From: Nitrosopolaris sp035691865 | Lineage (GTDB): Archaea > Thermoproteota > Nitrososphaeria > Nitrososphaerales > Nitrososphaeraceae | Direction: 5' to 3' | NCBI GenBank assembly: GCA_035691865.1 | Contig: DASSIM010000107.1 | Span: 1 to 15,055 of the forward strand | DNA: 15,055 bases | In this document: one piece after another, positions 6,830 to 13,365 of the stretch | Position numbering within the stretch: the first letter of the stretch is position 1 | Layout of the letters: every line of letters starts with the position of its first letter | The notes under the pieces: model-generated | Databases searched by the model: none | What the model was told of the DNA's origin: nothing | What the model saw: the letters and a program-made list of their open reading frames with translations, nothing else | Position numbers and translations under genes: made by a program

Positions 6830-7070
6830 CCCGCTATGCTAACATCATACACTGTGAAAGCTAGTTCTTGCAGATCCGCTAGTGCTGGAGGCGTCTCAAA
6901 CGGGCAACAAGCCTTTGCTGGGAAGGCAGCGCTCCAACGACCACCTTTACCACCGAGTGACTACGAATGTTCGTCAGCGAGCGTAAGCGTCGTTGGACAA
7001 GGTGCGCGGTGCTTCGCAGCAGATAATGGTCGCAGCAATCCTGTTCTGTCTCCAATCATGGCCTAGCAAA
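6830..7070. other. GC-rich island with long-range hairpin, origin unknown
   Basis: Positions 6901-7020 contain 72 G or C in 120 nt (60%), far above the surroundings. TCCAACGAC (6933-6941) pairs perfectly with GTCGTTGGA (6989-6997) across a 47-nt loop, which itself holds ACGAA-TG-TTCGT. In an AT-rich archaeon such a block suggests either a structured RNA or imported DNA. I looked for SRP RNA helix 8 and RNase P core motifs and did not find them. A 76-codon plus frame (6836-7066, starting MLTSYTVKASSCRSA) and an interrupted minus frame are open here, but neither has a promoter or a convincing protein character, so no CDS is called. Confidence 0.45.
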
Positions 7071-7314
7071 GCAAGACAATAGTGAAAAATACCAAAACGT
7101 GGGAGAGATGAAGATACCAAAAAGCACGGACCTTACCTACACAGCTAGGGTGAGTCTCGCCCATACCTCCCAATGTCTGGTTTGCCGACACTAAATGTAG
7201 ATGGTCGTTTTGCACATGCGCCATTGTTCAGATATCATTCAACATTTGAGATACTTCAGGTATCAAATCCCATATTTTATACCTACATATTATGCGTGAA
7301 AGAAATATTTCTCA
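7071..7314. other. Intergenic, no gene recognised
   Basis: The region holds a weak hairpin (GATAC-ttcag-GTATC, about 7249-7263) and a perfect 12-nt palindrome AGAAATATTTCT at 7301-7312, just beyond the stop of the next minus-strand gene. These could act in 3'-end formation of that gene. A 56-codon plus frame from 7173 overlaps the end of the minus gene and is not called. Confidence 0.35.
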
Positions 7315-8553
7315 CTATAGATCATTCATTTTATTTTGATTAATTGCCATTAACAAGTGATCTAAAAATACGAGAAAGTTATGATGATCGATAACATCGT
7401 CAGAGTACATCCCCAAGCCTATCACCCTTCCCTTTCTGTAGTTCAATTCATATACCGCAACCGTATGCTCATGTGCAGAGGTAGCATTTTTCACTACTTT
7501 TGGATTGGGACTCGTGATCGATACATTATAGTTCAGCAAAATAATATCATCAGGGTTAGTAACGTACTCTTCCTCATGGTGATTGTAGCCAAAAGGGTTG
7601 TTTGCAAATGTCATTTTGCACCCAACACATAGGAAATTGCTACCTACCCATTCTGAAGTTTCATTTCTCCATCTCTCCCCAACACTTTTCCATGCAGTTT
7701 TACCATTGAAAGCCCAACCATGACCCTTAAGGAGCGTTATCGTGTGTGTACTTCTATCATAACCCACTTGAGCGTAGAATACATTACCGTCAAGAAGAAT
7801 CATTGTACCTCCGTTTGCTACAAATGTTTTCAAGTTAGTGTATTCTTGCTGTGTTACGTACTCTTGATGACCAAGGATGAGAATATCATACCTGTTAGTT
7901 GTATGTTTGTTGTCCATAAAGATGGAACCCCCATCCACATTGATATCTGTCAGGACGCTGACATTATTTTTTGGCATCAGCAATGACAGATGTTTGGCCA
8001 AATAACTCATCGCGAAAGCGGAGGCGTCGATGTCTGCAAAATGTGAGACTTTAGGCTTGGTAACCACGCTTGATAAAAGATAGAGATTACGAGTCACATT
8101 CTCCCCAGCTCGCACGCCTGAATAACGCTTGTAGAAAATGTAAAAGGCATCATTATAAGCGGCGCCTGTAAATATCGGCACTACCAAAGCAATAGCTGAC
8201 GCTTTTGCGTGGGGATTAGATTGAGAATGTGAACCTAGCCATATTAACGGTACTTGGTTCTGGTGTTGCTTTATTTTTAGCATTTGAAATTGTTGGAATT
8301 TCGGCAACGACACATGACCACTGACAGCATCAGGTAGATCGCTTTCAATCGTAATATTTGTAGTGCTTGTGCCGATTCCCGTGCCTGAGTTACTCTTACC
8401 CTCGCCCAAAGTAGTGTTCTGAGCATAGGCTAAATGATCTAATGGAATTAAGCTAAGGGTAGGCAGGTTCAAGTTAATAAATAGAATCGTTTCTAGAAAA
8501 GCAGTTAGTAATATTATACTCATCGATAATAAAACGACAACGACCATTTTCAT
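7315..8553 (-). CDS. Exported protein with dimethylformamidase-large-subunit/ThuA-like domain
   Basis: This 412-residue protein has an N-terminal membrane/signal segment (about residues 3-27, with LAYAQ at 41-45 as a possible cleavage site) and a low-complexity Gly/Ser/Thr linker. The globular part fits the class-I-glutamine-amidotransferase-like fold found at the C-terminus of N,N-dimethylformamidase large subunits. Its markers are RYDILILGHQEYVTQQEYTN (about 221-240, where the family often has GHDEYW) and FVANGGTMILLDGNVFYAQV (244-263). Other visible features are a CxxC pair (C309 and C312), a His/Glu cluster NHHEEEY (324-330) and HEHTVAVYEL (361-370). The catalytic role is unproven. An extracytoplasmic hydrolase or carbohydrate-binding relative is equally possible. 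A TATA box lies 37 nt upstream of the ATG. Confidence 0.75.
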   Translation of the reverse strand: MKMVVVVLLSMSIILLTAFLETILFINLNLPTLSLIPLDHLAYAQNTTLGEGKSNSGTGIGTSTTNITIESDLPDAVSGHVSLPKFQQFQMLKIKQHQNQVPLIWLGSHSQSNPHAKASAIALVVPIFTGAAYNDAFYIFYKRYSGVRAGENVTRNLYLLSSVVTKPKVSHFADIDASAFAMSYLAKHLSLLMPKNNVSVLTDINVDGGSIFMDNKHTTNRYDILILGHQEYVTQQEYTNLKTFVANGGTMILLDGNVFYAQVGYDRSTHTITLLKGHGWAFNGKTAWKSVGERWRNETSEWVGSNFLCVGCKMTFANNPFGYNHHEEEYVTNPDDIILLNYNVSITSPNPKVVKNATSAHEHTVAVYELNYRKGRVIGLGMYSDDVIDHHNFLVFLDHLLMAINQNKMNDL

Positions 8554-8585
8554 GTAGATTTACGAACTGGATTAAGGATAAGAGT

Positions 8586-8593
8586 CTATAAAA
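8586..8593 (-). promoter_or_regulatory. TATA box for the DMFase-like gene
   Basis: The minus strand reads TTTTATAG (core plus 8587-8592). A start of transcription near 8564 would give a leader of about 10 nt before the ATG at 8553. Confidence 0.5.
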
Positions 8594-8614
8594 TTTTGCT
8601 ACAGATCATCCAAT

Positions 8615-8773
8615 CTATTTATTTTGGATTCGTGTTGATGCTACGGATCGATTTCGTTTTCTCGAGTGAACTGATATTTCTTTCCATCTGTTGGCTATCA
8701 TTTTTTTATAATTGCTATCTATGCAACGAAAACGCTTCCAATCACCACTATCGTTCTGGTTGTTGCTGTTCAT
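8615..8773 (-). CDS. Possible small basic protein (52 aa)
   Basis: From the ATG at 8773 the frame reads MNSNNQNDSGDWKRFRCI and continues with a Lys/Arg-rich tail (IANRWKEISVHSRKRNRSV). An AT-rich element (ggtattatg on the minus strand, near 8793-8800) is at a leaderless distance. A longer start at 8911 is possible but less protein-like. The basic composition would suit nucleic-acid binding. It could equally be chance, and no family was recognised. Confidence 0.2.
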   Translation of the reverse strand: MNSNNQNDSGDWKRFRCIDSNYKKMIANRWKEISVHSRKRNRSVASTRIQNK

Positions 8774-9011
8774 AACGATATGATGGTAACATAATACCTC
8801 TGCGGATATGACTGACTGTCTGACCAGTGTGTGGGCGGTAATCCATCCTAGATTATAGTCATTCAACCTATAGACCTGATTTAAGAGGAAATAAGAATAT
8901 AATGATCCCACTATCTAAACGATAAGAAATTTCAATAAGATCGTTTTCCTTTCAAATGCATATACCATACATCAATACGTTAACATATAGGAGCATCCAA
9001 AAAGTGCAAGT

Positions 9012-9686
9012 ATGCCATTGATAAGACAACCATTATTTCCGCTATTACTATTATTGTTTTCTGTCATCCTACTTTATTCAACTATGCAACATGCATTAGG
9101 ACAAAGCGCTACTAATAGTACCAGCAACAAAATTGGCAATAGCACTACCAGCTCTGGAAGAGCAGCAACAATCGCAGTGACGGGACCTCGATCCATCAAT
9201 AGCATTATTGGAAATGGTACAACTTTGACATATCAAAATCCTGATTTCGGGATAAAGATGCAGTACCCCTCTAACTGGATAAAACAGGAAGATAACCTTC
9301 TACTTCATACGGTCGTTGCCTTCAGTTTGATACACCAAAATATCTTCGATTTTACTAATACTACTTTAGCAGAACTGGATTTACGCGTCTATAATGCCCC
9401 TCAAAATGAAACATCTGCTAAACTTAATATCGGCCAAATAAATACTCAGGGCCAAGTGATCATTAGTCATTATAAAAATGAGACTACTACACTTGGAGGT
9501 TTACCAGCATTAAAAATAATAAATTATTTCTTTGGAGATACTACTCAAAAGGAAATGCAAGTTTGGACCTTTGTACCGAGCAAGAACATCTTAGTGGAAC
9601 TGATCTATGTCGCACAACCTTCAAAATATCCTGTTTCACTACCAATAGTGGAAAGAATGATAAATTCTGTTGAAATAGCACATTAA
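9012..9686 (+). CDS. Exported PsbP-like protein
   Basis: This 224-residue protein has a clear signal peptide (hydrophobic residues about 8-23, probable cleavage after HALG at 27-30). A Ser/Thr/Asn-rich linker of about 35 residues follows, with several N-glycosylation-type sequons. A globular domain then begins at TLTYQNPDFGIKMQYPSNW (71-89). The YPSNW motif near the start of a domain of about 150 residues and the closing PIVERMINSVEI are typical of the PsbP/Mog1-like exported proteins common in Nitrososphaeria. It is presumably cell-surface or pseudo-periplasmic. The ligand is unknown, and nothing indicates photosynthesis. The ATG at 9012 follows a weak TATA-like element (aacatatag, about 8982-8990) at leaderless spacing. 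It is divergent from the DMFase-like gene. Confidence 0.7.
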   Translation: MPLIRQPLFPLLLLLFSVILLYSTMQHALGQSATNSTSNKIGNSTTSSGRAATIAVTGPRSINSIIGNGTTLTYQNPDFGIKMQYPSNWIKQEDNLLLHTVVAFSLIHQNIFDFTNTTLAELDLRVYNAPQNETSAKLNIGQINTQGQVIISHYKNETTTLGGLPALKIINYFFGDTTQKEMQVWTFVPSKNILVELIYVAQPSKYPVSLPIVERMINSVEIAH

Positions 9687-9787
9687 GAAGAGTACTCAGC
9701 TCATCATAAATTAAGAAGGCTTCCTGGATCGAATACAAGGATAGAAGCGTATTGGCGCATTCCATTAAGTAGGATCAGCTATCATAC

Positions 9788-10012
9788 ATGAGGTCAGAAA
9801 CGAGGTTTTATATGAGCAATGTGGAAGGTGAATTCACATTAGACATAAGCCTGCTTACAGACTAAGCGTTAAAGGATTCTCTGCCTGGAAGGTACCCAAT
9901 AAACGTTCTAGAATGGTTTAGAATGAAGTTATGGCATTCCTCATATGCAAGTGCGAATAATGGTAAACTTCTGGTTTCAATTTGGAATAGGCATGTAATG
10001 CTAAAGGAATAA
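9788..10012 (+). pseudogene. Possible ORF interrupted by one stop
   Basis: One frame runs from ATG 9788 (MRSETRFYMSNVEGEFTLDI) to a TAA at 9863-9865. It then continues in frame (ALKDSLPGRYPINVLEWFRM, then KLWHSSYASANNGKLLVSIW) to TAA at 10010-10012. The second half looks protein-like (Trp, Arg and Leu at regular spacing). A single nonsense change in a 74-codon gene would explain it. No promoter or family is visible, so chance is a fair alternative. It is the only signal in the 437-nt gap between the PsbP-like and phasin-like genes, apart from the promoter at its end. Confidence 0.25.
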
Positions 10013-10059
10013 TTTTGTTAGAAATGCCCACTCACTTGGTACATTTAATGTCTTTATAC

Positions 10060-10093
10060 GGTATTTAGACCCGTTAAATACCAACATATATAT
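10060..10093 (+). promoter_or_regulatory. Promoter with abutting inverted-repeat operator
   Basis: GGTATTTA (10060-10067) and TAAATACC (10075-10082) form a perfect 8-nt inverted repeat with a 7-nt spacer. Three bases later a strong TATA box, ATATATAT (10086-10093), begins. Transcription should start near 10116, about 8 nt before the ATG at 10124. A dimeric regulator bound to the repeat would sit over the BRE/TFB site and either block or recruit the basal machinery. Confidence 0.6.
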
Positions 10094-10123
10094 GAGACGG
10101 CTGCTAACAGTTAGTGATATAAA

Positions 10124-10603
10124 ATGGTAGACAACAAATTTAAAGACGACGTAACCAGTTCAACAAGATCAGCTGACGCCGCTAACTTATACGATACAAT
10201 AAAGCAAAACTACTTTAGAATAGTAGACGAGTTTACAAAAGCTCAACCACAATATACACAATCACTTTCTAATTTACACCTTGATTATATTGCCGCAACA
10301 AAGAACACCATCCAGAACATGGTTTCGGCTGAAAAGATCTTAGCAAGTAACGGCAACGTCCCTTTGATAGCACCGCCATACACAGATGAGTTCGTAAAGC
10401 AATCAAACGAGATCACTGAGAACATAGTCAAAGCAGTTCGTATAAACAACCAACTGACAGTGAACGCGATAAATGCAGCAGCAGAGAACCTTAGAACACT
10501 TAATCGAACAATAGAGTCCGTGACAGAATTTAACACCAGCGCCGCAAAGGCATGGAATTCATTCCTCACAGCTCAACAACAACAGTTCCTCCACAAACAA
10601 TAA
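10124..10603 (+). CDS. Phasin-like helical protein
   Basis: This 159-residue protein is soluble and almost entirely predicted helix, with no signal peptide or cysteine. It shows amphipathic repeats (ANLYDTIKQNYFRIVDEFTK, then LDYIAATKNTIQNMVSAEKI), a Pro break near PLIAPPY (about 80-86) and a second helical half (ITENIVKAVRINNQLTVNAI, then AAAKAWNSF-like) ending in a Gln-rich tail AQQQQFLHKQ. The size, Ala/Asn/Gln richness and paired helices resemble phasins that coat polyhydroxyalkanoate granules. Several Nitrososphaerales carry PHA synthase genes, but none is in this window. The phasin role is therefore an inference, and a general coiled-coil or surface-adhesion helper is the alternative. 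Strong flanking promoter and terminator signals suggest a well-expressed single gene. Confidence 0.65.
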   Translation: MVDNKFKDDVTSSTRSADAANLYDTIKQNYFRIVDEFTKAQPQYTQSLSNLHLDYIAATKNTIQNMVSAEKILASNGNVPLIAPPYTDEFVKQSNEITENIVKAVRINNQLTVNAINAAAENLRTLNRTIESVTEFNTSAAKAWNSFLTAQQQQFLHKQ

Positions 10604-10604
10604 C

Positions 10605-10630
10605 TTTTTTTTCATTTTTTCTTTGTTTAA
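10605..10630 (+). terminator. T-rich archaeal terminator after the phasin-like gene
   Basis: Directly after the TAA come runs of eight T, six T and ctttgttt, with no hairpin. This is the usual archaeal oligo-U type of termination signal. Confidence 0.65.
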
Positions 10631-10864
10631 GTGTTCGTGGAAAAAGTGATCATTAGATCTCCTGTTAGGATTTTCAAATATACCTTCGGGTGTTTCTACC
10701 TACTTTTCCAATATAGGAGTTGAAATTTGGACCCTACGCTGTTGCATCTGACACGGTTCGAAAGTTCATTCATATTCTGGTCATAGATACTATCAGATCA
10801 GTAGTTGCTTCAAAAGATGTTTTTACGCTAACCATACAACACGATAATACATAAGAAACGGCAC

Positions 10865-11059
10865 AATCAGGGTACGAATACCGGGCAATCAGGGTGTTAT
10901 TTATGGTAATAATCAGGGATCTAATAATGACAAAGATTGTTTGGACAGAACACTCGGGGTTCTAATACTGGCAACATTGTGGGAGACAGCAACTACAGCA
11001 ATAAAAATGGCGACGTGATCGGGGATAGTCACTCTGGCTCCACCGGAAGGAACCCTTAA
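10865..11059 (+). pseudogene. Frameshifted Asn/Gly-repeat protein gene
   Basis: The DNA encodes Asn/Gly-rich repeats that jump between frames. At 10865-10885 it reads NQGTNTG. At 10884-10931 it reads GNQGVIYGNNQGSNN in another frame. At 10955-11056 it reads RGSNTGNIVGDSNYSNKNGD, then VIGDSHSGSTGRNP and TAA, back in the first frame. The repeated phrases (NQG, SNTGN, IVGDSN, VIGDSH) look like a short beta-solenoid or surface repeat. At least two indels are needed to restore one frame, and no start or signal peptide is visible upstream to 10631. It is probably the C-terminal remnant of a secreted repeat protein. Confidence 0.5.
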
Positions 11060-11153
11060 TTCTTTTACGGCACAGAACTTCAGAAAGATAGATCGCTTCG
11101 AGCTATTCGAGATAGTAAATTCTGACAGATTCTAGATTAAATATTCAAGACTA

Positions 11154-11357
11154 TTGGTTTTGCTAAGCCATGCTACGATAGCTGCCGCGGTTCGAGCCAA
11201 GCTATCAAAGAAGTCAAGAGATGATTTAGAAGCATGTATATGCATTAATGATTATGGTGGATTTCATGAGATCAATAATCTCTTCATATTGCGTAATCAA
11301 TCATATGATATGAACCCCTGTTCCAACAAAAAAGATATCGAAATAGTAAGCAAGTAG
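11154..11357 (+). CDS. Doubtful small ORF (67 aa, TTG start)
   Basis: The frame begins at a TTG (LVLLSHATIAAAVRAKLSKK), continues RDDLEACICINDYGGFHEIN and ends KKDIEIVSK. No ATG lies near its beginning, and the frame is closed by TAG at 11133-11135. The N-terminal stretch looks like a helix of a larger protein, so it may be a fragment. No TATA box was identified. Family unknown. Confidence 0.25.
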   Translation: MVLLSHATIAAAVRAKLSKKSRDDLEACICINDYGGFHEINNLFILRNQSYDMNPCSNKKDIEIVSK

Positions 11358-11450
11358 GTTATATATCACAATACAAAGGAGTTGTCATATTAACGATCAT
11401 GAACTTAACCTTTAGCATGTGCTGAGGTAAACCTGTATGAAGTTACGCAA

Positions 11451-11564
11451 ATGCTTACAAACGAGTACAGAGCTAATCAACGCCACCAGCGTTTAATAAT
11501 AAGGCAAATAAAACCTTACACGTATCAAGCCAAATATGCTACTAAATGCAAAAGATGTAACTAG
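11451..11564 (+). CDS. Possible small ORF overlapping the CBS gene start
   Basis: From the ATG at 11451 the frame reads MLTNEYRANQRHQRLIIR, then QIKPYTYQAKYATKCKRCN and TAG. It is preceded in frame by LACAEVNLYEVTQ without a start. It is basic and ends in a CKRC pair that could be half of a zinc ribbon. It overlaps the first 29 nt of the CBS gene in another frame and covers that gene's promoter, so the two cannot both be simply used. It could be a remnant. Confidence 0.25.
   Translation: MLTNEYRANQRHQRLIIRQIKPYTYQAKYATKCKRCN
11500..11518 (+). promoter_or_regulatory. Leaderless promoter of the CBS gene, flanked by short repeats
   Basis: AAATAAAA (about 11506-11513) is centred about 26 nt before the ATG at 11536, as in leaderless archaeal genes. 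The box is enclosed by TAAGG (11500-11504) and CCTTA (11514-11518), a perfect 5-nt inverted repeat that could bind a repressor over the TATA box. Confidence 0.5.
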
Positions 11565-12396
11565 AGAAGCTATCACACTAGAACCAAACAAAACTCTTCA
11601 CGATTCTCGTAATTCCTTACTTAGATACAGCATTAGTAGGGTTGTTGTTGCTAAGGATAACAAACCATTAGGCATTATTACAGAGAAGGATATTGCAAGA
11701 TTCTTATACAAGGTACCAAATAGACGACTTTCCGAGATTCGATTAGATGAGATAATGAGTAAAAATCTGGTATTAGCTAGAGAAGAAGATGACTTGAAAG
11801 CCTGCGCAAAGTTGATGTTAGACAATAAGATAAGCTCCATAATAGTTGTTGACAATGATAAAGGGGATCTAAAGGGAATATTTACAAAAAGTGATTTGGT
11901 AGAGGCATATGCCAGACTCTATTCAAAAAAGAGTATGGTGGACGAATACATGACTAAAAAAGTCATAACAGTAGCCCCTGATGAAAACTTACATATGATC
12001 CTGCTACTTATGGCTGACAACGAGTTATCAAGAATTGTAGTAACAGGAAATCGGAAGCCCATTGGTATCATAACAGGACATGACTTGCTACCTTTAAGCG
12101 TACTTTTTGGAACTGGAAGAGCTGGAGGATATTGGTCAACCAAGGAGGAATTGGTATCACGGAGACGAAATATACCTTCCGGTATAAAGTCAGTCTTACT
12201 AGCAGAGGATATAATGAAATATGACCCAATAACCATTGCAAGGAATTCTGATTTGGCCCAAGGAGCACAAATGATGACAAGAAATAGAATAAGCGGGCTT
12301 CCAGTGGTATTGGAGAATTCATATGATGCTGGTAACCTAGTAGGTATAATTACTAGAACCGACATAATCAAAGCCCTAGCATCTGCATTTAATTAA
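11536..12396 (+). CDS. Four-CBS-domain protein
   Basis: This 286-residue cytosolic protein is made of two Bateman pairs. CBS1 spans about residues 5-58 (ISRVVVAKDNKPLGIITEKD). CBS2 spans about 71-128 (ISSIIVVDNDKGDLKGIFTK, then SDL). CBS3 spans about 137-190 (LSRIVVTGNRKPIGIITGHD). CBS4 spans about 224-283 (ISGLPVVLENSYDAGNLVGI, then ITRTD). Each has the usual GI-T-D end, which lines an adenine-nucleotide site in this family. CBS3 ends in GHD rather than TxxD. A 30-residue linker (GTGRAGGYWSTKEELVSRRR) joins the third and fourth. No enzymatic or DNA-binding domain is attached, so it should act as a ligand-sensing partner of another protein. The target is not evident from its neighbours. The start is supported by its leaderless promoter. 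Confidence 0.9.
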   Translation: MLLNAKDVTREAITLEPNKTLHDSRNSLLRYSISRVVVAKDNKPLGIITEKDIARFLYKVPNRRLSEIRLDEIMSKNLVLAREEDDLKACAKLMLDNKISSIIVVDNDKGDLKGIFTKSDLVEAYARLYSKKSMVDEYMTKKVITVAPDENLHMILLLMADNELSRIVVTGNRKPIGIITGHDLLPLSVLFGTGRAGGYWSTKEELVSRRRNIPSGIKSVLLAEDIMKYDPITIARNSDLAQGAQMMTRNRISGLPVVLENSYDAGNLVGIITRTDIIKALASAFN

Positions 12397-12449
12397 AACA
12401 TTGAGCAAAACGTTCACCTTTATCATACCATGAAGGCTATGACTACGGC

Positions 12450-12590
12450 ATGGGAGAAATGATGAAAGGATTCTCTTTGATTGACATTTGGACTTTTTTC
12501 AATGCTCTTTCATTGAATAATAAGTTATGCTTTAAAGAACTGCTGTGCAATACACTGCGGCCCAAGGCTTCTAATATTATTGATTCATAA
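12450..12590 (+). CDS. Possible small protein (46 aa)
   Basis: From the ATG at 12450 the frame reads MGEMMKGFSLIDIWTFFN, then ALSLNNKLCFKELLCNTLRP and ASNIIDS with TAA. Without a start it extends back to SYHEGYDYG. It is the main readable signal in the 319-nt gap between the CBS and PRTase genes. It has a hydrophobic segment (FSLIDIWTFFNALSL) and two cysteines. No TATA box is obvious and no family was recognised. It may be a remnant. Confidence 0.28.
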   Translation: MGEMMKGFSLIDIWTFFNALSLNNKLCFKELLCNTLRPKASNIIDS

Positions 12591-12715
12591 ACAAACGCTC
12601 ATTTTCAAGGAATGAATCTACCAGGGTAAAAATGCAATAACTTAATAACGATTATTCCTTTGAACGCTTTATATTCAAACATAGAGAAGATGCGGGAAAC
12701 AGACTGGCTGATAAA

Positions 12716-13327
12716 TTGAAGTTATTAGTAGACAAATCTAGCAATCAACTCACCATCTTGGCTATCCCCAGGGGTGGAGTAGTTACTGGAGACGTAGTGG
12801 CATCTAGTCTTGGGGTTAAATTAGACATTGTTGTATCACGGAAGATAGGAGCACCTTACAATTCCGAGCTTGCGATAGGCGCAGTAATGCAGGATGGGAG
12901 CTTTTTTCCTAATGAAGATGTAATTAGCATGCTAAATGTATCACAAGAGTATATTGATGAGCAGATATCTATACAAAAACAAGAAATAGAACGTCGTTTA
13001 ATGAGGTTTAGAGGAAGTAAACAATACCATTTACATAACAAAACCATAATATTAGTTGATGATGGCATAGCTACTGGTGCAACAATGTTTGCTGCTATAC
13101 GATGGTTAAAAAACCAAGAACTAAAGAGACTGATAGTTGCAATCCCCGTGGCTCCAACAGATACATTTGAAAAGTTAAAGGAGGAAGAAAAGGTAGATGA
13201 TGTAGTTCTGTTACAATCACCTATAGTGTTTTCCGCTGTTGGATCGTTTTATGAAGACTTTTCTCAAGTTAGTGACGAGAAGGTAATAGAGATAATGAAC
13301 AAGTACAGAAACAAACAGGGTTTGTAA
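12716..13327 (+). CDS. Phosphoribosyltransferase, start disrupted or unusual
   Basis: This type I PRTase-fold protein should bind PRPP and transfer or hydrolyse a phosphoribosyl group; the acceptor is unknown. Numbered from the TTG at 12716, it shows PRGGV (18-22), a long flexible hood region and the PRPP loop ILVDDGIATGATM (112-124) with the D115-D116 pair. The expected family N-terminus is still readable upstream in frame (FERFIFKHREDAGNRLADKL, 12659-12718). That frame meets ATG-CAA-TAA at 12632-12640, so a stop is the third codon. No ATG, GTG or TTG lies between that stop and 12716. Either the gene lost its start by a nonsense mutation and now begins at TTG without the first helix, or it uses a non-standard start. 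An AT-rich tttatattc at 12668-12676 could drive the TTG. The rest is intact. Confidence 0.75.
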   Translation: MKLLVDKSSNQLTILAIPRGGVVTGDVVASSLGVKLDIVVSRKIGAPYNSELAIGAVMQDGSFFPNEDVISMLNVSQEYIDEQISIQKQEIERRLMRFRGSKQYHLHNKTIILVDDGIATGATMFAAIRWLKNQELKRLIVAIPVAPTDTFEKLKEEEKVDDVVLLQSPIVFSAVGSFYEDFSQVSDEKVIEIMNKYRNKQGL

Positions 13328-13365
13328 TTGTTGTGTATGGGTGTGTTTTTCGTTTGTATGTCATA

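Noticed and set aside
6880..7060. SRP RNA or RNase P RNA in the GC-rich island
   Set aside because: GGGAAGGCAGC superficially recalls SRP helix 8, but the asymmetric-loop partners (AGCAG and the matching 5' strand) are not in place. RNase P core boxes are absent.
6836..7066. 76-codon plus frame in the GC-rich island
   Set aside because: High GC makes long open frames likely by chance. The product is Ser/Ala/Pro-rich without helices, strands or motifs I can support, and there is no promoter.
7173..7343. 56-codon plus frame starting MSGLPTLNVDGRF
   Set aside because: It runs into the 3' end of the strongly supported minus gene at 7315, lacks a TATA box and has no recognisable features.
11598..12371. 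Long minus-strand frames opposite the CBS gene
   Set aside because: They are shadows of the four-CBS coding sequence, which has clear motifs and a promoter on the plus strand.
13333..13365. GTG start at 13333 for the RtcB relic
   Set aside because: The extra residues (MYGCVFRLYVI) are not part of the RtcB family, whose start matches the ATG at 13366.
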